This document shows positions 32,729-43,124 of a stretch of DNA of 64,000 nucleotides, piece after piece. This stretch comes from Otatea glauca (lineage: Eukaryota > Streptophyta > Magnoliopsida > Poales > Poaceae), in the NCBI GenBank assembly GCA_036346275.1, contig CM070719.1, forward strand, positions 434,001 through 498,000. The letters are read 5' to 3'. A program made the translations under genes and the position numbers. Under the pieces are notes generated by a model that was not told where the DNA came from, did no database searches, and saw only the letters and a program-made list of their open reading frames with translations. Numbering within the stretch: the stretch's first letter is position 1; every line of letters begins with the position of its first letter.

Positions 32729-34203
32729 CTAGGTGGAAAGGAAAGGGTAGTCGGTGTAGCCGACGACGGGGTCGGAGGTGTAGAAGGTGGCCCGGTCGTA
32801 CTTGTTGAGCGGCGCGTTAAGCTCGAACCTCCTGGGCAGGTCCGGGTTGGCCAGGAACGACCGGCCGAAGGCGACGAGGTCGGTGTACCCCTCACCGACC
32901 ACCTTGTCGCCCTCCTCCCGGTCGTACCCGCCGTTGGCGATGAAGCTGCCCCTGAAGGCCTCCCTGAAGGGCAGCAGCCGGTGCGGGATCCGCCGGTGGC
33001 CGTCGACGAGCGCCATCCTGGGCTCGAGCATGTGGCAGTAGAGGATGCCGTAGTCGCTGAGCTTGGTCACGAGGTGCAGCGCCAGCGCGTTCGGGTCGGA
33101 GTCGTAGCAGTCCATGTAGTCGAGGAAGGGGGAGAGGCGGATGCCGACGCGGTGCGCGCCCACCTCCCTCACGACGGCGTCCACCACCTCCAGCGCGAAG
33201 CGGCAGCGGTTCTCGAGGCTGCCGCCGTACTTGTCGGTGCGGTCGTTGGAGCTGTCTTTCAAGAACTGGTCGATCATGTACCCGTTGGCGCCGTGGATCT
33301 CAACGCCGTCGAACCCTGGCATCGTGGCAGGCATAGGCCGGGCAGAGCAGAGACGATTAGGTTAGTGAGTTCACGCTCAGCGGTGTACATGCTTGTGTAC
33401 ATGTATGCCAGGCTCTCAGGCCACCGTAAGTACGTACGTAATTAAGTAAACTATGTAAATATAATATTATATGTAGTACCTGCTTCCATGGCGTTTCTTG
33501 CGGCTTTCCTGAAGTCGTCGATGACGTGCGGTATCTCCTCCACTGCCAGCCTCCTCGGCGGCGAGAACTCGTCGACGTGGCCGTCCAAGCTCACCTGAGG
33601 AGTCACCTGCTTGTCCGTGCACGAGATCGGCGCTTGCCCGTTGGGCTGCAACTCTGCGTGCGTGTACATACGCAGACCGAGCGAGCGAGCGAGCGCGCAT
33701 ATATATATACATGCATCGGTGATCAGACATCAATTAGTTGCGTTGCGTTGCGTGGAATGCAATGCAATCGACCGCGCGCGCGTACCGTAGGTGGAGACTC
33801 GGCCGACGTGCCAGATCTGGCAGAAGAAGACGGCGCCTTTCTTGTGCACGGCGTCGACGATGGGCCTCCATGCCTCGACGTGCTCGGGGGTCCAGACGCC
33901 GGGGATGTCCCTGTACCCCTGCGCCGTGTCGGAGACCCCCGTAGCCTCCGTGATGAGCAGCCCGCCCTTGGTCGCGCGCTGCGAGTAGTAGACGGCGGCG
34001 TGCGGCTGCGGCACGTTGCCGTACGACCGCTGCCTCGTCATCGGCGCAAGAACAACCCTGCAGGATTAATCAGGATGCATGCATGATGTTACATACACAT
34101 ATAGTTTTGCTTTGCCGGATTGAGCGAGCGAGTGACCGACCGACCTGTGTGCGAGGTCGAACTGGCCCATCTTGTACGGTGTGAGCAGAGGAATCGCATC
34201 CAT
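32729..34203 (-). CDS. 12-oxophytodienoate reductase-like protein (OPR, group I type), copy 2
   Basis: Exons, in transcript order: 34203-34145, 34057-33786, 33653-33480, 33315-32729. Exon lengths (59, 272, 174, 587) equal those of copy 1 and give 363 residues plus stop. Start is MDAIPLLTPYKMGQFDLAHR. The active-site motif HGANGY is kept, again with Asn at the second position. Differences from copy 1 cluster in exon 4, for example MIDQF for IIEQF, TDKYGG for TDEYGG, LDYMDCYDSD for TDYMDCHDSD, GRSFL for GRPFL and FYTSDP for FYTADP. None breaks the FMN or catalytic motifs as far as can be judged. Both copies seem functional, and which one keeps the ancestral expression cannot be told. Confidence 0.92.
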
Positions 34204-34342
34204 GATCTTTGCTGGAATTAGCAGCACTACCAGCTAATGTACAGTCCTAGCTAGTAGCTACTGCCTACTGGACTGGAGTAGTGCTTGCAGATAGTGATGA
34301 TCGAGTGGGGTGGGGTGGGGTGAAGAACTTTCACTTGAGTTC

Positions 34343-34349
34343 ATTTATA
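34343..34349 (-). promoter_or_regulatory. Probable TATA box of OPR copy 2
   Basis: TATAAAT on the minus strand, 140 bases upstream of the start codon, in the same sequence context as copy 1 but closer because the leader insertion is absent. Confidence 0.6.
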
Positions 34350-34456
34350 GACCAGGTCCAGGTGCATTGCATTGATCGATCCATGTAGTGGAGATTGGAG
34401 ATAATAATAATATACAACGTTCCAGCGGCGTGGGGAGGAAGGAATTCGTAGGTGGT

Positions 34457-34462
34457 GGTCAA
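34457..34462 (-). promoter_or_regulatory. W-box core upstream of OPR copy 2
   Basis: TTGACC on the minus strand, corresponding to the 2760-2765 site of copy 1. Conservation between copies may only reflect recent duplication. Confidence 0.3.
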
Positions 34463-34657
34463 AGGCCGGCCGCCGGCGGGCCTACGGCTGCTAAGGAAAG
34501 AGGTGAACCGACTGACTGTGACTGGTGGTCTCTCTCTACGATACGAGCTAGCAAGCAAGGAAGGTGCAAACACAAACAATTAATGGATTCCCTGCCCTGA
34601 AAATATTTTTTTATCTTGCTCACTTGATTCGTATCATCGTATTATAACCCTACTATA

Positions 34658-35192
34658 TCTTGAAGGTTTCCTGGGAGAGGAGAGCACCCACGTGTCTCCG
34701 AGCCGGTTCAGCTCGAGCCGAAAATTTTTTTACGGATAGATCCTTTTTTAGAAAAAAAATTACAATCAGCTTCTTGTTCGTAAAAAAAATTACAAACAGA
34801 TCCTTCTTTCAAAAAAAAGAATATTTATTACGCTTTGGCCCTTTATGCGTTTTTTAGACTCGCGCTCGGGTCCTTTTCCACAAAATAAAAATTACGTTTA
34901 GGTCCTTTTACGTTACGAATAGATCCTTTCTCCAGAAAAAAAAATATATCACACTTAGGTCCTTTATGCGTTTTTAATGCTCGCGCTCGGGTCCTTTTCC
35001 ACAGAATCAAAATTACGTTTAGATCCTTCTTCGTCCGGAAAAAAAACGTACGGATCTTTCTTCCCGAAAAAAACATACATTTTTTCCGCTTTTTTTTTAC
35101 CATTACGTTTAAGCCTTTTTTCCGAAAAAAAAACTCAACTTTCTCGTGTGAGGCGACGCCACAAGGCGCACGCCGCAGCGTCAAGTTGCTAG
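34658..35192 (+). mobile_element. Candidate small Helitron
   Basis: The segment begins TCTTGAAGG just after an A, and ends GCTAG just before a T, which fits Helitron TC...CTRR ends inserted between A and T without target duplication. Before the CTAG end lies a GC-rich stretch able to pair (GACGC with GCGTC). Inside, a unit of about 121 bp containing CTTTATGCGTTTTT and GCTCGGGTCCTTTTCCACA occurs twice (from about 34841 and 34962), with poly-A/T runs. No ORF is supported. Helitron ends are short, so this stays a candidate. Confidence 0.4.
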
Positions 35193-36082
35193 TGTATGAA
35201 TATGATAGCGCAAGTTGGGACTTGGCCTACGTGGGCCATGAAAATATTGAATGGAAGCAAAATCAACAGAGCTGAATATCTACTCTCTTTAGTCATACAA
35301 GAAAATTGTTTGGGTTATATACAATCAAATAATGAAAATTTTGCCTATCAATGCTTTTTTGAATATTTGGATTGGATGTATGAAAATAATTCTGTAGCTT
35401 TATCTCAAAAGTACTTACAATCTTATTAGGTTTTATAAATAGCTACCATCAATAGAAATAAGTTATTATTTTAAGGATGAAACCAGTATCCTTTTTGTAA
35501 CAGAGCCAAATCGTCAGGCTGCTTAAACGAGCTTGGCCGTGGCAATCGATCAATGGCTGGGCCAATCTTGCTTGACAATTCCACCCGACTGAGCATAAGA
35601 CTCAGGATAATTGTGTATAACTCAATAACTCAGCTTACCATATATTTTGGTTTTATCCAAATAGGTTGTTAACGATTTTTTTAAAATAATAAATTTTTTT
35701 ATTCAAATTGCAAAAATATATCTCGATTTCAAAAAATTGCAAAAATATACCTCTGTCGCCCGATGGTTGGGCGACAAGAGTGGAAGAGCTGAGTCAGCGC
35801 TGATGTGGTGCGAAATGGTGAGGCGAGAGGACTTAGTCGCCCCACCATCGGGCGACAGGGATGGAACAAGTCTAACTATTCATGAAAATTTTGTTAGGAG
35901 GAAATTTAATTTATGAGGAAGTATTTTGCATTGATTTTATTCGAAAATTCGCTGTAACCTATGAGCATTAATTATTAAAAGTCAGTTTTATTTTGACGGT
36001 TGCTAGAATTGTATAGTTCAAAGTAGGGTCAATAAATTCAGAAAAATTCATATTTGTTGGTGATAATTCATGTAGTGTTTTA
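35193..36082. other. AT-rich intergenic stretch, no gene supported
   Basis: A 77-codon frame at 35196-35429 starts MNMIAQVGTWPTWAMKI but has no recognisable family. Two facing copies of GTCGCCCGATGGT and ACCATCGGGCGAC (about 35755-35875) could fold as a hairpin or mark a small inverted-repeat element. Confidence 0.4.
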
Positions 36083-37560
36083 CAAAATTATTTGTCAATT
36101 AATTATTTTGAGAAAAAAATAAAATTTTGTTGTTCGTCATTATCTTTCGGTGTGCGACAAATTTGACGACAAATCTTAGTAATCTATTGAATAAAACTCG
36201 ACATTGATATTACAAAGTGTAGGGCTAAGTCACAAACTAGGATACAATATATGTACATACCTTAAGGAATTCATAAAACTAGGATACAACATAGGTACAT
36301 ACATGCCTTAGAGAATTCACAAAATTATTTGTTAGTTAATTATTTTGAGAAAAAAAATCAAATTTCGTTGTTCGTCGTTATCTTTCGGTGTGCGACAAAT
36401 TTGACGACAAATCTTAGTAAACTGTTGAATAAAACCCGACATTGATATTACAAAGTGTAGGGCTAAGTCACAAACTGGGATACAATATATGTACATACCT
36501 TAAGGAATTCATAAAACTAGGATACAACATAGGTACATACATGTCGGGGATCGAACATCCTAACACATGTCCGCACTCGGGGCCTTGCCGTCCTCCCTTG
36601 ACCTCGGCGTCAAGTAATGAACGGATCGCTCCAAGCCCGCCTCAGACCAAAGGCCCCGCGAGGCCACGGCGACACTCATCCCGACCTAACCGACTGCTCC
36701 GAGCTCGTCCCAACCAAGTAGGGCGTCTGACCTCCCTCGCAGGTCGGACTCCCCCGACCTCCGACCAGTCTGAGGAGATCCCCACCAAAGGCCAGGTATC
36801 GGGCCCTCAGCCGGCCACTAGCCACGTGCCCTGTGACCACGACCGTTTGAAGTGACCACACGGGAGCGGGTCGCTCCTTCCCTAGGCAGTGCGAAGGTTG
36901 CCAAAGTCAGAGCTCCGGTCCCATCATCCAGTCACGCGCAGTATGAGGGTACGCTCTCTCCCGAGGCGGAGCCAGGATCACGCATTGCAACGTCAGCATC
37001 TGACAGGTCCACAGAGGGCAGATACGATGTTTTCCAAGAAAACGGCAGACTACTCTGCCCGGTAAGTCTACCAACCCGGCGTGGCGAACAGACGGCGACC
37101 ACCATCAAGACGAGGACTGGGTTCCTAGGACGATCTCCACCCTTCCTCTCCCAATTCTCCATGTAACCCGCCTACCGGCCAGTATAAAGGAGGCGGGGCT
37201 CTCCCTTTTGGGGCGAGGAAGAGGGCTAGAGGAACCGGCAGTAAGACTTGTACACCCCCTGTTCACCGAGCTCTCCTGGATCACCGCTCCTGGGCGATCC
37301 CGAGGACGAGCTCCCCTTGTACCCCTCCTAGCGAGCCTTTAGTTCTCTTCGCCGAGGGCAAGATCGAGTAGAGCTATTACCCGACCTAGGGGCTCGAACC
37401 AAGATAGACTTCGTGTCCCCTGTTTGCTCGTGCTTCTTCCCGGACGAACGCAACTCTGGGCCTCGCCCCTTTGCACGATCCTTCCCCCCTTCTTCTGCGG
37501 CCGACGGTCCCGATCGTCGACAATACATGCCTTAGAGAATTCATAAAACCGGGAATTCTA
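36083..37560. repeat. Tandem duplication of about 240 bp, second copy split by a solo LTR
   Basis: A unit with TTATTTGTYAATTAATTATTTTGAG, TCTTTCGGTGTGCGACAAATTTGACG and ATACAACATAGGTACATACATG begins at about 36085 and again at about 36326. After the second ATACA the solo LTR is inserted, and the unit resumes at 37528 with TGCCTTAGAGAATTCATAAAA. Confidence 0.85.
36542..37522. mobile_element. Solo LTR, 981 bp
   Basis: Starts TGTCGGGGATCGAACATCC and ends GATCGTCGACA, with a perfect 5-bp target duplication ATACA (36537-36541 and 37523-37527). It contains a TATA-like AGTATAAAGGAGGCGGGG (about 37180). There is no internal retroelement sequence. The composition and end style resemble the RT2 LTR, but it is a different family. 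Confidence 0.85.
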
Positions 37561-37739
37561 CAACGTAATTCAAAAAATCATACATTCTATGGCCATTGTT
37601 GTCAGTCTAGGGCATAGTCAAAAAAATGAAAGTTATCTATTGGTGGCTGACGGGGTATTTCGTTTGGATACGAGATAGGGCTCAATGTTATATCATTGTT
37701 CTCATCGTCAGGATTCGTAGGACTCTAAGGACGCAAGGT

Positions 37740-38582
37740 TCATGGCCTAGGTGGCATGAAATCATCATCATCGTCGTCATTTGTATGGTTGGGAGCTAGA
37801 CCTCCTTCAGTGCTGGTTGAACGTCCTCTTGCATTGTTTCTTGAACTGCTTGTTGTAGTAGTGCTTGAACGGCCTGTTGTGGTAGTGCTTGAACGTCGAG
37901 GTCTAGGTAATACGTAATCGTCATCGTTATTTGCATAGTTAGGAGCAAGCCCCCCTCCGATGGTGGTTGAATGTCCTCTTGAACTTGCTGTTGCAACAGT
38001 ATTGTGTCGACCTCTACCCCTCCAGTTAGGTCCTCTTCTACGTCTTCTGCGCGAACCAGGCATCACACCCTCGCCGAAGAGCATATACATCGCTAAGAAT
38101 TCTGGGATATCTTTGTTCAGCAACTCTTCATCCTCTAGGAATAACTAGCACACAAGACAAGCATACGAAGTAGTGAACTTATGTATAATGCTAAAAATAT
38201 TAGCAGGATGAACAAATATGAAATAAGTAACCTTAATATGCTCTGCCTACTGATCGGGCAGCATCAGTACCCTGTAAGATCTTCTAAAGAAACCTGTAGC
38301 AGAAGGGTGGTCGGCTAGTTCGCACACCCTGAGATACATTTGACGTCACCCTTGCAAGTGCGCCTTGAGGTCGTCGGAGGTCACAAGGTTCAGGCCAGAG
38401 GTTATCACGTTATGCCTCGGTAATGTTAGACGCCACTTTTGCAATTTGGACACCACTTTACTTAGGTTATCTTCCTTGAATGGATCGTCCTTCCCATTAC
38501 GCGTAACCTTGAACGTGTTATAAAGGGCTACGGTGCTCATATCTGGTGTCCATGAGAATGCTTTGTTAGAGGATGCAGTCAT
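37740..38582 (-). pseudogene. Broken two-exon gene of unknown family
   Basis: Exon 1 runs from ATG 38582 (MTASSNKAFSWTPDMSTVAL) to a GTTACT donor near 38231. In the frame that best continues (KAHLQG, then YLRVCELADHPSATG, then RRSYRVLMLPDQ) there are in-frame stops after KAHLQG and after LPDQ. Exon 2 starts after an AG at about 38137 (EDEELLNKDIPEFLAMYM) and ends at stop 37740, with an RRRRRRG basic patch followed by Thr/Ser- and Asp-rich low-complexity sequence. I do not recognise the family. The basic plus low-complexity tail suggests a nuclear or nucleic-acid-binding protein, possibly transposon-derived. Confidence 0.45.
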
Positions 38583-38626
38583 GGTGAAGTGTGAGTGGGA
38601 GCTGTGGATGTGCCTATGGTTAGGCC

Positions 38627-38636
38627 TTTTATATAC
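38627..38636 (-). promoter_or_regulatory. Probable TATA box of the 38582 gene remnant
   Basis: GTATATAAAAGGCC on the minus strand, about 45 bases upstream of the ATG. This is a good TATA match at a plausible distance, so the promoter may be better preserved than the coding part. Confidence 0.5.
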
Positions 38637-38705
38637 TCGAAGGGGTGGTGTATGTACTAAGTGTTTGAAGGTAAGATTGAAACATACAGATAGATAGCAA
38701 AACAT

Positions 38706-39753
38706 TGGAGTGTGTAGTCAAGTCGGGCCAGGAATGGCAGGGGTATGTGGAAGTCTTGCCTTAATCACCTTAAGGACTTAACCTTGCAAGCCTTTGACCT
38801 GAGTCTTACTTGCAACCACATGTCTGGAATGGGACAGCCTAGCTGAATAATTTGTGAAGTTTAGAATTCAGTACTGTCGTGGTGAATAGTGAGTCCCGAG
38901 TGGCAGATAACTCACATGGCGCAAGAGGGGGGCCTGTTGTGGTTTAGCCCTTCAGTGTTGAAACCTTGGCGAACAATACTGGGTCTAGATAGAGCATTGT
39001 AAAGGCTTTGTTATGATCACTCGCCTTTGTGGTGTTTGGTTGTATCGTGTGGGTAAAGTGCATAACCTCTGCAGAGTGTATAATCTATTCGAATAGCAGT
39101 GTTCACGGTATTGAGCAATGCTCGGGAATTACAGTCAAGGGTTAGCCTTTTGTTAACTAAAAACTGGATGGAATGGCGGGGTTGCCATGAAAGGTTGAAC
39201 TTGACTTAGGTTGGAAAACCTGTTTACTTGAAATATTGAAATTACTATTTACCATTATTTGTTTTACTGTCTTTCAATCTACTTATTGTATTCTTTTGAT
39301 AAATGCTGCTTTACTGCAAAATAACCCTGTTAGCCTTCCTTTGAAATATGCCAAGCATGTAGAATATTAGACTTGCATTCTGTACACAACTTGTTGAGTG
39401 CTTTATGTACTCACCCAACAACAACTTCAGAAGAAGAAGAATCTACGCCATTCTTGGAGGAGGAGTACCTTGATGCGATTGCTTAGGGTCTGAGCCTCGT
39501 CAGTTGCCTGTGGCGAACTGGAGCACCACTACGTTTATTTTATTCCCGCTGCTACTCATTTGCTACTTTTTAATTAAGCCCTGCGAGGCATTATTCATGT
39601 AAGACAACAGTTATTATTAATTATTGAAGTTTATGCTATATTCCACTGTGTGTGACTATGATAGCATCTATGTTGAGCCTGTGTGCACTAGCGTGATCCT
39701 GGACTAGTGCGTTATACACAGAGGGTCCGGATTTGCAAATTCGGGTCCCGACA
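38706..39753 (+). repeat. Probable LTR or UTR fragment of a Gypsy-type retrotransposon
   Basis: Non-coding sequence with features seen in long Gypsy LTRs: GTTGAGTGCTTTATGTACTCACCCAA-type text (about 39393), a run of AGAAGAAGAAG just after it, and an end TCGGGTCCCGACA at 39753. The motif around 39400 resembles, in reverse, that near 25330 in the solo LTR. The start and target duplication could not be found. Confidence 0.4.
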
Positions 39754-40240
39754 CGGCTCTCAGCTCGGCACCTACTTTTTGGCTTTGGCTCGGCTTCGGC
39801 TCTTCGGCTCTCCTTTCAGTCTTTTATTTTTAGCTCCGTTGCATCCATCCAAGTCATAAGCATCTTGGCTCTTTCGTTAGCTCAGCTCTTTTTATCAGCT
39901 CGATTCATTTCATCGACTTGGCTCGTTCTGTCGACTTTGTTGATTCGGCTCCTTCGTCGACTTGGCTTCTTCGTCGATTCGGCTCCTTTGTCAGCTTTCC
40001 ATCGTTGACTCAGCTCTACCATCGACTCTTCTTCGTCGACTTGGCTTCTTCGTCGATTCGGCTCCACCATCGACTCTTCTTCGTCAACTTGGCTCCTTCA
40101 TCGGTTTTCCACTGTTGGCTTGTTTTCAAGAGTTGGATGCTACAACGACTACTTCAAGATTAGGACTTTGGATTTTTCCTATTTTAGTGTCTACCCTTCC
40201 AAATGTAATACTACTGCATATGCCTTACATTTGTGGGGGG
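39754..40240 (+). repeat. Low-complexity tandem repeat, remnant internal region
   Basis: Repeated CTTCGTCGACTTGGCTTCTTCGTCGATTCGGCTC-type units of about 20-45 bases between about 39890 and 40110. It ends in TTTGTGGGGGG directly before the LTR at 40241, a good polypurine tract. Frames here are repeat artefacts. Confidence 0.6.
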
Positions 40241-40426
40241 TGTTAAGGATATATATTGTCTTATATAGATGATTGCATATTATTGGCTTTCCATGTATAT
40301 GATTGCCTATTATAGGTTTTCCATGTACATGATTGCCTTATATATGCTTTCCTTTTGTACCTTCGTGTACTCTATATATTTTGGCCATTGGCCTCATATT
40401 GAATACAAGAAGTGCTATTCATAACA
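40241..40426 (+). mobile_element. 3' LTR of a Copia-type element, 186 bp
   Basis: Starts TGTTAAGGATATATATTG and ends TTCATAACA, so the ends are TGTTA...TAACA inverted repeats. It is preceded by a polypurine tract. No matching 5' LTR or coding region was found in the window, so it is a truncated remnant. CTCTATATATTTTGG inside may be its TATA/polyadenylation region. Confidence 0.65.
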
Positions 40427-40441
40427 GATCCTACTACTACT

Positions 40442-40948
40442 TAGGGGTGGGCATTCCGTTTGATCGGTTCGTTTTTTTCGGTTTTAAAATAATTCGGTTT
40501 TTGGAAACTGGCAACCAAATTTCTCAGATCAAAATAAAAAACCGAACCGAATTAACCGAACTGAAATTAGTTCGATTAATTCGGTTTTCGGTTAACCGAA
40601 ATATGAATAAACACTAAGTAGATTAGATTTAGTCTTTCTCATATCGCAACACAGAGTAGAGATAAACCTACACAATATTCATAGGTCATTACAATATAAA
40701 CATAATAGAACATATGAATATACCAAACATATACATAAATGTATTAGAATATGAGAATTGCCTAGTGGCTTTAGAAAGAATATTATAAAAGTGGTATTGT
40801 ACGTGAGCTATTCAGTTATTTTGGTTTTTGGAAGCCAAAAACCAAACCGAACACCAAATTATACCAAAACAAAAAATGAACCAAAAACCGAAATAATCGG
40901 TTAATTCGATTCGGTAATTTAGTTTAGGTTTAAAAATGCCCACCCCTA
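40442..40948. mobile_element. Non-autonomous hAT-type element, 507 bp
   Basis: Inverted termini TAGGGGTGGGCATT at both ends. Flanking octamers CTACTACT (40434-40441) and CTGCTACT (40949-40956) differ by one base, consistent with an 8-bp target duplication. The inside is made of AACCGAA/TTCGGTT repeats in both orientations and has no coding sequence. Confidence 0.8.
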
Positions 40949-40956
40949 CTGCTACT

Positions 40957-42980
40957 GTACATTGATGCTCACAGGGCTAGGCCCCTGTTGGTGCCGGGCC
41001 CTAGGCGGGGACATCTTTATTGCCCTAGCCTAGGGCTGGCTCTGCTTGGGCAGGTGCTTCCTCTCCTCTCCTCACCAATGCTCTCGGCGGCTCTAAACTC
41101 TATGCGACCAAGGTGACAAGACAACAACGAGATGTAAGGAGGAGGTGGAGGCGGGTGGGGAGCACCGGTTAGGCGGTCACGCCTTTTGCAGATGCGTAAA
41201 GGAGGAATCTCGTGGGCACGACTAACGGTGGAGCCAGAGAGCGGTCTTGCGGTGCCCGCAACCAGGTCGAGGTGTCTGATTGGACTGTAGTATAGTGTTC
41301 TATTCCATGTGCTTGTGCTTAGTTGGTTGCCAAGTTACATTTCGTCCATTGATTTGACAAGATTATCGGTCGGGAGAGAGAGAGAGAGAGAGAGATGGGA
41401 GAGAATGTATTTCTATCTTGTATTCCCACTAGCATGGATCCTGATGGACGTATGGATGGCACAAATTTGAGGTGGAGGTCCATATGGAGGCTGAAAGGTT
41501 AATATATTCTTTCATTATCTAAAAAAAATCCTCATTCGGTGATGTGGCATATGAGTGTCATCCATGTTAATAAAATGTGGTATATACATGGCATCCACGT
41601 TAACAAAACCACCATGGTTTGGATCCGAGGAGTTAAGTGAACGGTTTCTCATAAGTTCGAGGTCCCAATTCAAATGATTTTAGAGTTCAGTATTGAAAAT
41701 CAAACCGAGACTAAAGTTCATGATTGTAGATTGGACTCTTTCCCTTTTTTCCCCTTTAAAATTTAGAGTGGTATCACAACCTTCTCTGTTACTGCATATA
41801 AATCCTATGTGGCCTTTTAGAAAATGGAAATCGTGACATTGACAAATTTATAGTGAATACTTTGGGTCCTAAAGTCTGCTTGCCAGAAAAAGAGGAAAAA
41901 CAGCATTGAGACCTTACGGTATAACTCAGATTGGGGAGTTCCTTGCTGACGCGCATGTAGCTGGTATAGTTGTATGAGATGTAGCAATGTTAAGCTTTCT
42001 GCCTACAAATCATTTACTTTGGAAGCTTAACTCATAAATGTTTTACTGTGCATTCTTTGTATTTATATTTGTCTCTGATCAATTCCAATGTCCATTTTTC
42101 TCATGGTTTTATATGAAAGGTGAAATTACTATTAAAAAATATTTTCTGTAGTATCTGAGAAAAAAGTCATGCCGACAATTTGTGTAAGAGGAATAGAAAA
42201 GGCCACAAGCATTGTCAATTTTTGCTGTCACTTTGGAATTTTTGACCATCTTTTTTTTAAAATGCCCCATGGCCTAATATGTTTGGCAAGCAGTGGCAGC
42301 CTCTTGTGATAACCAATACCCATTACTATCAGCATAACCCATATGTTGGGTTCTTGGTTATCTGGATGTAGTAAAAAAAACTGAGAGCTTTGATTTGTGT
42401 TGTTGTAGTCGCAATATGCTGGCGATTTGGAGAGCTTGGAATACATCTTAATTTGATGATGAGCTGCCCTCGTGCCCCAACCAAATCATGTTTTATTTCC
42501 CATTGGCTTCATTATTGGTGTATTTTGCATAAACAAGAGCACGTTAGGACCTTAGAGAAGAGGCAAGGAGGCTGGCGACAGTAGCCATCGAGGGCTTCAG
42601 TTGAGTCTATGAATTGGGCAGCACAGCAGAATGGGAGTTTCTCTGTGGTTGTAAGGGTTATGATTCCGGAGCCATCCTCCTTTCCATTATGTTGCAATGC
42701 ACGGATAATATAAAGATGATTTTAAATAAAGATAATAAAGGCACCGTCCATGGGAGACGTCGCACGTGAGATGAGTAGCAAGATCCCGAGGAAGGGACGG
42801 TAGAGAGAGATTGCTGAGGTGGGGGTAAGCAGGGAGCTGAGCTGAGCTGAGCTGCAAAGCAATCACCCACACTGTCTCACGCGCACACACTTGGAGTCGG
42901 TCAGTGCACGCAGACACGCACGCGCGCGTGGGAAGAGAGAGAGAGAGATAAGGGGGAGAGGGGCATAAACAAGGGAAGGG
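40957..42980. other. Intergenic, no gene supported
   Basis: Contains a (GA)n run at about 41372-41395 and otherwise unremarkable mixed-composition DNA. The last 250 bases lead into the Rab gene and probably include its promoter. CATAAAC at about 42964 is a weak TATA-like site. Confidence 0.4.
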
Positions 42981-42984
42981 AGGC

Positions 42985-43095
42985 AGGTGAGGTGAGGTGA
43001 GGTGAGGTGATTAGCCAACCAAAGGGAGGAGGAAGGAGAAGCAGCAGCAGCAGCAGCAGAAGCTAGTGAAGAAGAAGAAGAAGAAGAAGAAGAAG
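42985..43095 (+). repeat. Simple repeats in the Rab leader
   Basis: Five GGTGA units (about 42986-43010), then seven GCA units (about 43040-43060), then about nine GAA units (about 43070-43095), ending 30 bases before the Rab ATG. This is a typical purine-rich grass 5' UTR. Confidence 0.85.
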
Positions 43096-43124
43096 GGAGG
43101 TAGCAAGGAAGGAGAGGAGGGGGA

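Larger units (their letters stand above)
32241..34465. repeat. Duplicated OPR segment, copy 2
   Basis: Same orientation and near-identical to 520-2765, including 3' flank, exons, introns and proximal promoter. It lacks about 85 bases of leader found in copy 1 near 2500-2590. Confidence 0.9.

Noticed and set aside
35196..35429. 77-codon AT-rich frame as a host gene
   Set aside because: No family likeness, no splice context, and it sits in repeat-rich DNA.
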